A stretch of DNA of 19,632 nt from an uncultured Kingella sp. (GTDB taxonomy: Bacteria > Pseudomonadota > Gammaproteobacteria > Burkholderiales > Neisseriaceae): NCBI GenBank assembly GCA_916720425.1, contig CAKARD010000013.1, forward strand, positions 1-19,632, written 5' to 3'. The position numbers were made by a program, and so were the translations under genes. Shown in pieces: positions 12,785 to 19,632 of the stretch (positions within the stretch are counted from its first letter, which is position 1; each line of letters opens with the position of its first letter). A model generated the notes under the pieces. The model was not told the DNA's origin. It worked only from the letters and a program-made list of their open reading frames with translations, and searched no databases.

Positions 12785-14776
12785 ATGCGTTTAAACAGTC
12801 AAAAACTGTCTCAACAACTTGCCCTTGCCACCCAACATAATAATGCTTTTGCGATTTTAAGCAGTGTCACTTCATGGTTACGACAAGGAAAAGCAAAACG
12901 CACATTAGATAGAATCACTCAGCTTATTGATGTATTACAACATAATCCTGAATTATGTCACAAAATCGCCACCATTATGTGTCGTTGGTTGTGTCAAATG
13001 CGCTTATATCCACTGTTTGTTAGTGCAGGCATTTTTTCACGCGAAGGATTTGGGCGTGAATTATCTGAACGTTTATACGAAAAAATCAACCCTGCTTACA
13101 AAGATCCCAGCGATTTACGTGATGTATTTGCCTTATTATTTCGTAAAGAATCAGATCGTTTATGGCTAGAAGCCATACCTCCTGAAATATGGATAACTTT
13201 ATTTCATATTATCCGCCGCCACACCAGCGAAGCGGATCGTGCCATAGCACAGCGTTATATCCGCCGCGAAGGCTTTCACGCCATTGAGATGCTGTCTATT
13301 TGGATTGCCGCCGAAGCGTTGGAACCTGATTTAGTGCGCTTAGAACCCAAGTTATTAGATCGCGATTCTCCTTTTGTTGCCTTAAAACGTGAAATTACCC
13401 CTTGGTTGCAAGCCAAAATTAAGGGTGAAGAATTTGATGACAGTCATTTATATGTCATGTTGAGTCAATGCCGCAAATTAGTGGGAACATTACGCAAAAA
13501 AGGTACAGGTTCAGGTTCATCATTAGCCGTATCGCATTTGTTGGAACGTTTGGATCAATCCTTTGATCGCATGGAATTATTATTAGATGTATTTGCACCC
13601 GAAATCATTCCACCGCGCTGTTTATTGACGCTTACAGGAACCTTAGCGATTGCATCAGCCGAACAACACAGCGTTACTGTGCTATGGAAACGTAGCGTTA
13701 AGATGTTATCACGCAGCATTACACAAAACACCAGCAATCATGGGGAACACTATATTACACGTACCAAAAAAGAATACTGGCAGATGTTTGGTTCAGCCGC
13801 TGCTGGTGGTGTCTTAATTGCAGTGATGTCTTTATTCAAACTGTTTTTAGGCAAACAAATTGATAACTATTTCTTATATAGTGTATTTTCAGGTCTAAAT
13901 TATGGCATTGGTTTTATGATTATTTTCATTTTACATGGCACCGTTGCGACCAAACAGCCTGCCATGACTGCCTCACGCTTTGCCGCTGCAGTAGAAAAAA
14001 ATGAAAAGGGACATGTACTTAATATGAAATTGGCACATTTATTAGTAGATGTGTTGCGTTCTCAATTTGCAGCAGTAGCAGGTAATGTTTTAGTAGCGGT
14101 AACTGTTGCCATGATTATTAGCTTTGTTTATGATTTTACTCATGATTTTCCTTTACTCAACAAAGCGGAAGTGACGTATCAACTTAAATCTATCAACCCG
14201 ATTGGCCCAACCTTGTGGTATGCCGCTATTGCAGGGGTATGGTTATTTTGTTCAGGAATTATTTCAGGTTTTTTAGACAATCGATCAGATTATTTAAATG
14301 TACGTTTACGTTTACGCCATCATCCCATACTCAAATGCATTATGCCAGAGCGATTACGTGGTTGGTTTGCCGATTATATGCACAAAAATTATGGCTCACT
14401 AATGGGTAATTTATGTTTTGGTATGTTGCTTGGCATGACGGGTTTTATCGGACATGCCATGGAATTACCTTTTGATATACGCCACGTTGCCTTTTCTTCT
14501 GCCAATGTAGGCTATGCTGTCGTATCAGGTCATTTAGGTTTTTGGATATTTATTAAAAGTTTGATTTTTGTACTCATTATTGGTGCAACCAATCTAATCG
14601 TTAGTTTTTCACTCACCTTAGGCGTTGCATTACGCTCACGTGAAGCCAAAATTGACAGCTGGTGGAATATTCTCAAAGGAGTGCGCCAAATTATTAAAGA
14701 ACGTCCAGCACGACTATTTTTTCCAGTAGGATTAAACGAAACCGAACCCAAAAAAGCACATAAGGAAATCGCATGA
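12785..14776 (+). CDS. gcr: Gcr-type 'site-specific recombinase' family membrane protein
   Basis: A 663-residue protein of the SpecificRecomb family, named for gonococcal Gcr. The N-terminal half (about 1-330) is soluble and helical, with many charged residues. The C-terminal half has about six membrane segments starting at GSAAAGGVLIAVMSLF (about 336) and ending near SFSLTLGVAL (about 618). No serine or tyrosine recombinase active site is visible, and the membrane topology fits poorly with a DNA recombinase, so the historic name should be treated with doubt. The ATG at 12785 follows AAGGA (12770-12774); a TTG two codons earlier is an unlikely start. Its stop overlaps the waaC start (ATGA), so the two are translationally coupled, which hints at an envelope or LPS-linked role (inference). 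Confidence 0.82.
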   Translation: MRLNSQKLSQQLALATQHNNAFAILSSVTSWLRQGKAKRTLDRITQLIDVLQHNPELCHKIATIMCRWLCQMRLYPLFVSAGIFSREGFGRELSERLYEKINPAYKDPSDLRDVFALLFRKESDRLWLEAIPPEIWITLFHIIRRHTSEADRAIAQRYIRREGFHAIEMLSIWIAAEALEPDLVRLEPKLLDRDSPFVALKREITPWLQAKIKGEEFDDSHLYVMLSQCRKLVGTLRKKGTGSGSSLAVSHLLERLDQSFDRMELLLDVFAPEIIPPRCLLTLTGTLAIASAEQHSVTVLWKRSVKMLSRSITQNTSNHGEHYITRTKKEYWQMFGSAAAGGVLIAVMSLFKLFLGKQIDNYFLYSVFSGLNYGIGFMIIFILHGTVATKQPAMTASRFAAAVEKNEKGHVLNMKLAHLLVDVLRSQFAAVAGNVLVAVTVAMIISFVYDFTHDFPLLNKAEVTYQLKSINPIGPTLWYAAIAGVWLFCSGIISGFLDNRSDYLNVRLRLRHHPILKCIMPERLRGWFADYMHKNYGSLMGNLCFGMLLGMTGFIGHAMELPFDIRHVAFSSANVGYAVVSGHLGFWIFIKSLIFVLIIGATNLIVSFSLTLGVALRSREAKIDSWWNILKGVRQIIKERPARLFFPVGLNETEPKKAHKEIA

Positions 14777-15741
14777 GAACGCTTTTGGTACGACTATCTA
14801 GCATGGGCGATTTAATTCACACTCTTCCAGCCATTACCGATTTAGCGCAATATCGTCCCCATATAAAATTAGATTGGTTATGTGAAGCTGCGTTTGCCGA
14901 TATTGCTCGCCTGCATCCTTTTATCCACCAAGTGCATGAAATGCAATGGCGCACATGGCGCAAACATCTATGGCAAACCCAAACATGGCACGCCATTCAT
15001 ACACTCAAACACCATTTGCAACAAACACATTATCAGCAAGTATTAGACAGCCAAGGTTTGCTTAAATCTGCCTTATTTGCTCGTTTTGCCCATGCACCCA
15101 TTTTAGGGTTAGATAAACACAGCGCACGCGAACCCTTGGCTACCTATTTTTACACACATTGCTTTGATGTATGCAAAGGTGAAAATGCCGTTTGGCGTAA
15201 TCGACAACTCTTTGCCAAAGCCTTTGATTATGCCATGCCTAATAGTCCGCCAGATTTTGCTATTGCCACACAAGCACGATTAGATTTTACTCCCCTCCAA
15301 TATCGTGTTGCGCTACATGCTACCAGCCGAGATAGCAAACTATGGCTAAAAGAACATTGGATTAATTTATTGCGTCAACTCCATCAAAAAGACGGTTTAC
15401 CTATATTACTGCCATGGGGCAATGCCACAGAACAACAACGCGCCCACGCCATCGCCCAAACCTTACCTTTTGTCCAAGTTTGCCCACCATTGTCTTTACG
15501 CCAAGCCACGCAATTACTCTCACACGCACACAGTGTTGTTGGTGTGGATACGGGTTTATTGCACCTTGCCAATGCCTGTAATCGTCCCACTGTTGGTATT
15601 TATACCCACAGCAACCCATATAAAGTCGGCTTACAAATTTCACCTTGGACAAAAAATGTAGGTGGTATAGACCAAATACCCCATGTTGCAGAAGTTTTTG
15701 CATCCATCACCACCTGTGAAACCGCATTTTATAACAGATAA
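14773..15741 (+). CDS. waaC: Lipopolysaccharide heptosyltransferase I (WaaC)
   Basis: The 322-residue GT-B enzyme starts MRTLLVRLSSMGDLIHTLPA, the classical heptosyltransferase opening with catalytic D13 in GDLIH. The nucleotide-sugar binding half carries HATSRDSKLWLKEHW, with K189 matching the E. coli K192 region, and GVDTGLLHLANA with D259, matching E. coli D261. A GIY motif follows. It transfers L-glycero-D-manno-heptose from its ADP-activated form to Kdo of the inner core at the cytoplasmic face. Start and AAGGA site overlap the end of gcr. The gene ends five bases from the convergent RNB gene and no terminator separates them. Confidence 0.93.
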   Translation: MRTLLVRLSSMGDLIHTLPAITDLAQYRPHIKLDWLCEAAFADIARLHPFIHQVHEMQWRTWRKHLWQTQTWHAIHTLKHHLQQTHYQQVLDSQGLLKSALFARFAHAPILGLDKHSAREPLATYFYTHCFDVCKGENAVWRNRQLFAKAFDYAMPNSPPDFAIATQARLDFTPLQYRVALHATSRDSKLWLKEHWINLLRQLHQKDGLPILLPWGNATEQQRAHAIAQTLPFVQVCPPLSLRQATQLLSHAHSVVGVDTGLLHLANACNRPTVGIYTHSNPYKVGLQISPWTKNVGGIDQIPHVAEVFASITTCETAFYNR

Positions 15742-15746
15742 ATCAT

Positions 15747-17603
15747 TTAATTAACAACATTAAGATAGCGCAAAGCGACAAACTGCTTTTCAGAGTCCAC
15801 CTCACTAACGGTTAAGCGTACGCGTGTTTTCGGTGCAATTTCCAAAGGAATACTTGTAGCACGCGCAACCAGTGGCAAACCTTCTATCCGTACTAAATCC
15901 TCTTTTAATACAGTAGCGATCAATTCACGTGTTTTTGTTTGTTCCAACCAGACCAATGACCAATAAGCTTCCATTTGTATTTGAAAATCACCATATGCAC
16001 AATAAGTTGCTTCAAACGCACTCATGGCAGCAAACAATTCACTGTCTTTAAGCTCAAAGCGTGGGGCAGTATTAGGTAAAATTAGACTTTTTAATTGTAA
16101 CTGATTAATAAAATCACACGCACGGCGCAATGGTGAAGTAAACCATGCATAATGCGCAACATTCATACCAATATGCGGCTCAGATTGGGTTGCCATGCGA
16201 ACACGCCCACTGGGTTGTACTCGAAAAATTCCTGCTACATTACTATCATGCAGCATTTTTGCCCATGTCGTATTTGCCAAAATCATCATTTCACTTACCA
16301 AAGTATCAATGGGCGAACCACGTTCTCGTTGAATAATTTGCACTTTTCCATCAGCATCAAATTCAATACCATAATCATATTTTTTAGGCGCTGTAGGTTC
16401 TTCAAAACGATCACGTTGTTTTTGCAATGCATAAGCAAAATCCAACAAATACAAGCAATCCGCATGATGAATAAATTGAGGTTTATCTGCACTACCTGTT
16501 CCCATTTCACTATTAAAAAACGGTTCAATCTGTTGAATACGTAAATTGGTTTCAATAGGAATACGCTCTAAACGACTAATCGGATTAGATATCTGAAAAT
16601 TTGCATCTACATCTACATAAAGACTTACCGCCACAGGTGTTTTACCTTCATCTAAACTAAATGCACTTATCCAATTTTCTGGCAACATAGTAATTTTATG
16701 TGCAGGAATATATACCGTACTTTGTCGATCAAATACCACTTGCTCGATAGGACTGTGTGCCTGACTGGCTAATGTAGGTGCAGCAATATGAATACCCACC
16801 CGCTTTATACCATTACCCAAATCTTGAACAGATAGTGCATCATCTATTTCCGTTGTACTTAAATCATCAATAGAAAATGCACGCACATCTGCTATTGGCA
16901 AATTATCTGGTATAATCGGCTCATCTATCACTACAAAGTCTGTTCCCTTAGGAAAATATTTACTTTCAAAGCCTTGTAATAAATATTGTGCCAATGAAGA
17001 TACTCCATTGGTATATTTGGCCAGTTCATAGAATGACATTTTTAGATTTTCTGCTGCCTTATTAAACGCCTTATAGGTTAAAGTTTGTTTATCTGGCACA
17101 TGTAAAATACGTGGTAAATCTAACATAATTTCTTGTGGTAAATGTCCTTGTACCAATTCATTGCACCAAACATTGATTTGAGCTTCTTGTTGTGCCTTAC
17201 GTTCAATAGCAGTCAATGCTTGTTGCAAAACTTCAGCAGAAGCAGATTTAAACACCCCTTTACCTTTCTTATGAAAATATATTGGTGCCGCATACAAGGC
17301 TATTAATACACCAGCTAACTGTAACTTACTCACAGATGCACCAAAATATTCTTCAGCAGCTTGCTGTGCAGTAAATTCCTCTTCACCCACCGATTGCCAC
17401 AACAATTCAATATCTATTTGCTCTGCCTCTTGTTGTGCAGCAACTAAAAACGTATTTAAATCGTCCTCAAACTCAAAAAAAACATGATTTAGTTTTAACT
17501 TAACACGTTTACCATGTTGTGTATCTGCTTGATAAGTTGAGTCATTTTTTTGCACTATAGTTGCGACCTTAAATATGCCGCTTTCTTCATAAAAAATATT
17601 CAT
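15747..17603 (-). CDS. RNB-domain exoribonuclease (RNase II family)
   Basis: The 618-residue protein has the RNB signature AFSIDDLSTTEIDDALSV at 242-259: D246, D254 and D255 match E. coli RNase II D201, D209 and D210, while the D207 position is E252. A second family motif is TSPLRRACDFIN (489-500), with R493/R494 near the E. coli R500 region. The N-terminal 230 residues do not show an obvious cold-shock domain, and the C-terminal end keeps only a short S1-like strand pattern (LARATSIPLEIAPKTRVRLTV region). It is shorter than RNase R (about 800) and close to RNase II (about 640). The predicted role is 3'-5' degradation of single-stranded RNA. TTEIDDA variants are common in the chloroplast/cyanobacterial-like branch, so activity is likely. 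The ATG at 17603 has only a weak GGA site. Confidence 0.87.
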   Translation of the reverse strand: MNIFYEESGIFKVATIVQKNDSTYQADTQHGKRVKLKLNHVFFEFEDDLNTFLVAAQQEAEQIDIELLWQSVGEEEFTAQQAAEEYFGASVSKLQLAGVLIALYAAPIYFHKKGKGVFKSASAEVLQQALTAIERKAQQEAQINVWCNELVQGHLPQEIMLDLPRILHVPDKQTLTYKAFNKAAENLKMSFYELAKYTNGVSSLAQYLLQGFESKYFPKGTDFVVIDEPIIPDNLPIADVRAFSIDDLSTTEIDDALSVQDLGNGIKRVGIHIAAPTLASQAHSPIEQVVFDRQSTVYIPAHKITMLPENWISAFSLDEGKTPVAVSLYVDVDANFQISNPISRLERIPIETNLRIQQIEPFFNSEMGTGSADKPQFIHHADCLYLLDFAYALQKQRDRFEEPTAPKKYDYGIEFDADGKVQIIQRERGSPIDTLVSEMMILANTTWAKMLHDSNVAGIFRVQPSGRVRMATQSEPHIGMNVAHYAWFTSPLRRACDFINQLQLKSLILPNTAPRFELKDSELFAAMSAFEATYCAYGDFQIQMEAYWSLVWLEQTKTRELIATVLKEDLVRIEGLPLVARATSIPLEIAPKTRVRLTVSEVDSEKQFVALRYLNVVN

Positions 17604-17621
17604 TTTGTTCCATCACTATAT

Positions 17622-17667
17622 TAAAAAAGCGAAATTGACAAAACAAAAATTTGCCAATTTCGCTTTT
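17622..17667 (-). terminator. Terminator of the S10 ribosomal protein operon
   Basis: AAAAGCGAAATTG (17625-17637) pairs perfectly with CAATTTCGCTTTT (17655-17667). An inner CAAA/TTTG stem follows a one-base mismatch. On the minus strand the stem is followed by further T residues. It lies 20 bases after rpsQ and 22 bases before the RNB gene. The plus strand also has a T-rich tail. Confidence 0.9.
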
Positions 17668-17686
17668 ATATTTTAACTGTTATTAA

Positions 17687-17950
17687 TTATACAGTACGCG
17701 CTTTTTCAACCAATTCAGTCACGACCCATGCCTTAGTTTTAGACAAAGGGCGAGTTTCTTGGATGACAACAACATCACCAATGCCATATTGGTTTTGTTC
17801 ATCATGAGCATGAATTTTAGTAGAGCGACGAACAATTTTGCCATACAAAGGATGTTTCACTTTGCGCTCAACCAAAACAGTTACAGTTTTATCCATTTTA
17901 TCGCTAGTAACTTTGCCTTGCAAAGTACGAACATTTTTTTCAGTACTCAT
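17687..17950 (-). CDS. rpsQ: 30S ribosomal protein S17
   Basis: The 87-residue protein shows the family pattern RTLQGKVTSDKMDKTVTVLVERKVKHPLYGK split over residues 8-38, with the OB-fold segment GIGDVVVIQETRPLSKTKAW later. S17 binds 16S rRNA near helix 11 and is an early assembly protein. Its ATG overlaps the rpmC stop by one base (TAATG). It is the last gene of the cluster here: a strong terminator follows instead of the expected rplN. Confidence 0.97.
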   Translation of the reverse strand: MSTEKNVRTLQGKVTSDKMDKTVTVLVERKVKHPLYGKIVRRSTKIHAHDEQNQYGIGDVVVIQETRPLSKTKAWVVTELVEKARTV

Positions 17951-18141
17951 TACTCATTACCTTTTTCAGCGATGATAGTTTTAACACGAGCAATATCGCG
18001 ACGTACCAACTTAATTTCACTGGTTTTACCCAACTGACCAGTAGCATGTTGCATACGTAGACCGAATTGGCGTTTCAGTAAATCAACCAAAACTTCATTC
18101 AGTTGCTCTACTGATTTTTCTTTCAATTCATTGGCTTTCAT
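17950..18141 (-). CDS. rpmC: 50S ribosomal protein L29
   Basis: The 63-residue helical-hairpin protein has the L29 pattern MKANELKEKSVEQLNE followed by LLKRQFGLRMQ and the RRDIARVKTII segment. L29 sits by the peptide exit tunnel and contributes to docking of trigger factor and SRP. Both ends overlap neighbours by a single base (TAATG), so translation is tightly coupled. Confidence 0.97.
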   Translation of the reverse strand: MKANELKEKSVEQLNEVLVDLLKRQFGLRMQHATGQLGKTSEIKLVRRDIARVKTIIAEKGNE

Positions 18142-18557
18142 TATTTACCCACCTGTTTTGTTACAAATGTGGTTGCAATTGGCAATTTAGCAGCAGCTAA
18201 CGCGAACGCTTCACGTGCTAAAGACTCTGCTACGCCATCCATTTCATACAGCACTTTGCCAGGTTGGATTTCAGCAACATAGTACTCCACATTACCTTTA
18301 CCGCCACCCATACGTACTTGGATAGGTTTTGCAGTAATAGGTTTGTCAGGAAATACACGAATCCAAATACGACCACCACGTTTAATATGACGGGTCATAG
18401 CACGACGTGCTGCTTCAATTTGACGAGCAGTCAAGCGACCACGCGCCACAGCTTTCAACCCAAAATCACCAAAGCTAACAGTATTACCACGATTAGCATT
18501 ACCAGTATTACGGCCTTTATGCTGTTTACGATATTTTAGTCTAGTTGGTTGTAGCAT
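18141..18557 (-). CDS. rplP: 50S ribosomal protein L16
   Basis: Starting at MLQPTRLKYRKQHKG the protein is 138 residues, the usual length. The GTG three codons upstream is not the real start. The conserved RMGGGKGNVEYYVAEIQPGK region is present (split here at residues about 80-99). L16 helps shape the tRNA binding and peptidyl transferase region. The ATG at 18557 overlaps the end of rpsC by 17 bases, and its ribosome site AAGGGTGG lies inside rpsC coding sequence. Confidence 0.96.
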   Translation of the reverse strand: MLQPTRLKYRKQHKGRNTGNANRGNTVSFGDFGLKAVARGRLTARQIEAARRAMTRHIKRGGRIWIRVFPDKPITAKPIQVRMGGGKGNVEYYVAEIQPGKVLYEMDGVAESLAREAFALAAAKLPIATTFVTKQVGK

Positions 18558-19236
18558 TACGACCACCCTTTCTATTACGACGGGGTTCTGCCTCAGGTTT
18601 TACTGGTGCTTGACCCATCTCACCCTTATACACCCAAACTTTCAAACCAATAATGCCATATGTCGTCAATGCTTCACTAGTAGCATAATCTACATCTGCA
18701 CGCAAAGTATGTAATGGCACACGACCTTCACGATACCATTCGCTACGTGCGATATCCGCACCATTCAAACGACCAGAAGTCATAATTTTAATGCCTTTTG
18801 CACCTGCACGCATTGCATTTTGCATAGCACGTTTCATTGCACGACGGAATTGCACACGTTTTTCTAACTGTTGACTAATACCATCAGCAATTAATTGCGC
18901 ATCTAATTCAGGTTTACGGATTTCTTCAATATTAATGTGTACGGGCACATTTAATAATTTTTCTAAATCACGTTTAAGCACCTCAATATCCGCGCCTTTT
19001 TGACCAATCACCACGCCTGGACGAGCCGTGTGAATAGTGATACGAGCCGATTTGGCTGGGCGTTCAATTACAACGCGTGCAACAGATGCATTGCCTAAAC
19101 GTTTACGCAAATATTCACGTACATCAATATCTTGCTTCAAAACAGTTGCAAAGTCTGTGCTTTTTGCAAACCATTTTGAAGACCAATCTTTATTGACAGC
19201 CAATCGGAAACCAACTGGATGAATTTTTTGTCCCAT
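18541..19236 (-). CDS. rpsC: 30S ribosomal protein S3
   Basis: The 231-residue protein starts MGQKIHPVGFRL and contains the KH-domain loop GVVIGQKG (about 74-81). The C-terminal S3 domain has SGRLNGADIARSEWYREG and LRADVDYA. S3 forms part of the mRNA entry channel. The tail after about residue 208 is Pro/Arg/Gly-rich (PEAEPRRNRKGGRN). The last 17 bases also carry the ribosome site and start of rplP. Confidence 0.97.
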   Translation of the reverse strand: MGQKIHPVGFRLAVNKDWSSKWFAKSTDFATVLKQDIDVREYLRKRLGNASVARVVIERPAKSARITIHTARPGVVIGQKGADIEVLKRDLEKLLNVPVHINIEEIRKPELDAQLIADGISQQLEKRVQFRRAMKRAMQNAMRAGAKGIKIMTSGRLNGADIARSEWYREGRVPLHTLRADVDYATSEALTTYGIIGLKVWVYKGEMGQAPVKPEAEPRRNRKGGRNATTN

Positions 19237-19245
19237 GGTTATTCC

Positions 19246-19575
19246 TTAATTACCTACCACCACATTAATGTGGCAAGTTTGTTTTTCAATACGATTACCG
19301 CGACCTTTGGCACGTGCTTGAAAGCGTTTTAGGCTAGGACCTTTATCCACAAAAATGGTAACAACTTTCAATTCGTCAATATCTACGCCATTATTATGTT
19401 CAGCATTGGCGATAGCAGATTCCAAAACTTTTTTGATCAATTGCGCCGCTTTTTTAGGGCTAAATGACAAAATGTTTAAGGCTTGGGCAACGTCTTTACC
19501 ACGAATCAAGTCAGCAACCAAACGAGCTTTTTGTGCTGAAATGCGGGCGTTATTGTGTTGTGCAGATACTCGCAT
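19246..19575 (-). CDS. rplV: 50S ribosomal protein L22
   Basis: The 109-residue protein has the L22 landmarks ISAQKARLVADLIRGK (about 12-27), KKVLESAIANAEHN, and the C-terminal arm FQARAKGRGNRIEKQTCHI, which reaches into the exit tunnel where macrolide resistance changes can arise. No unusual residue is apparent in the loop. It starts eight bases after rpsS with a GGTGA site. Confidence 0.97.
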   Translation of the reverse strand: MRVSAQHNNARISAQKARLVADLIRGKDVAQALNILSFSPKKAAQLIKKVLESAIANAEHNNGVDIDELKVVTIFVDKGPSLKRFQARAKGRGNRIEKQTCHINVVVGN

Positions 19576-19583
19576 AATTCACC

Positions 19584-19632
19584 TTATTTTTTCTTAGCTT
19601 TTTTATCAGCCAAATGACCTTTAAAGGTACGA
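19584..19632 (-). CDS. rpsS: 30S ribosomal protein S19, C-terminal end (partial)
   Basis: Only the last 15 codons and the stop are in the window; the gene continues beyond base 19632. They read RTFKGHLADKKAKKK, the basic tail typical of S19. Position before rplV agrees with S10 operon order (rplB-rpsS-rplV-rpsC-rplP-rpmC-rpsQ). Confidence 0.93.
   Translation of the reverse strand, partial: RTFKGHLADKKAKKK

Noticed and set aside
14776..15741. Long frames opposite or inside waaC, such as those at 15401-15703 and 15422-15661
   Set aside because: They overlap a gene with clear motifs, carry no family features, and arise from codon bias.
18558..18566. GTG start for rplP three codons upstream
   Set aside because: L16 begins at MLQPTRLKYRKQ in the family; the upstream GTG would lie in the ribosome site.
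1..19632. CRISPR arrays, tRNA or rRNA genes, insertion sequences, prophage or toxin-antitoxin genes
   Set aside because: I looked on both strands and saw no spaced direct repeats, tRNA cloverleaf, transposase motifs or terminal inverted repeats.

Overview
The window looks like chromosomal DNA from a low-GC member of the Neisseriaceae (Betaproteobacteria). The argument rests on several genes: a close relative of the Neisseria adhesin complex protein / lysozyme inhibitor Acp, a Gcr-type 'site-specific recombinase' membrane protein directly upstream of the heptosyltransferase gene waaC, a Neisseria-like ThiP, RibD and YebC, and a terminator whose arms resemble the AGGCTGCCTGAA-type DNA uptake dialect. 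The AT-rich codon use fits genera such as Simonsiella, Alysiella, Kingella, Snodgrassella or Vitreoscilla better than most Neisseria. The genus cannot be fixed from the sequence alone.

Layout, left to right. 1-742: a short-chain dehydrogenase that has lost its N-terminal cofactor-binding part (probable pseudogene). 743-1079: an AT-rich gap with one doubtful membrane ORF. 1080-1805: yebC. 1957-4918: a three-gene signalling operon encoding a membrane-anchored CheA-like kinase, a CheY-like receiver and a CheX-like phosphatase, closed by a strong terminator. 4990-5535: an unknown lipoprotein. 8393-5596 (minus strand): an operon of a 34-residue membrane peptide, a metal-type ABC ATPase, its permease and ribD, with overlapping or near-overlapping genes. 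8593-8982: acp with its own promoter and terminator. 9078-10958: panD and trpE. 11192-12712: thiP. 12785-15741: gcr and waaC, overlapping by ATGA. 17603-15747 (minus): an RNB-family exoribonuclease. 19632-17687 (minus): the end of the S10 ribosomal protein operon (rpsS partial, rplV, rpsC, rplP, rpmC, rpsQ), closed by a terminator.

Most of the window is housekeeping: pantothenate, tryptophan and riboflavin synthesis, thiamine and metal uptake, LPS inner core, and ribosome. The part that stands out is the kinase-CheY-CheX operon. It contains phosphodonor, receiver and phosphatase, so it could form a closed phosphorelay, yet no CheW, methyltransferase, methylesterase, classical receptor or flagellar gene lies nearby. 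The kinase carries its own transmembrane sensor and PAS domain. It may be a compact one-kinase chemosensory-like system, perhaps acting on surface motility or pili; the output is inference. Second in interest are the tiny membrane peptide coupled to the ABC transporter and the separation of the S10 ribosomal operon from whatever follows it.
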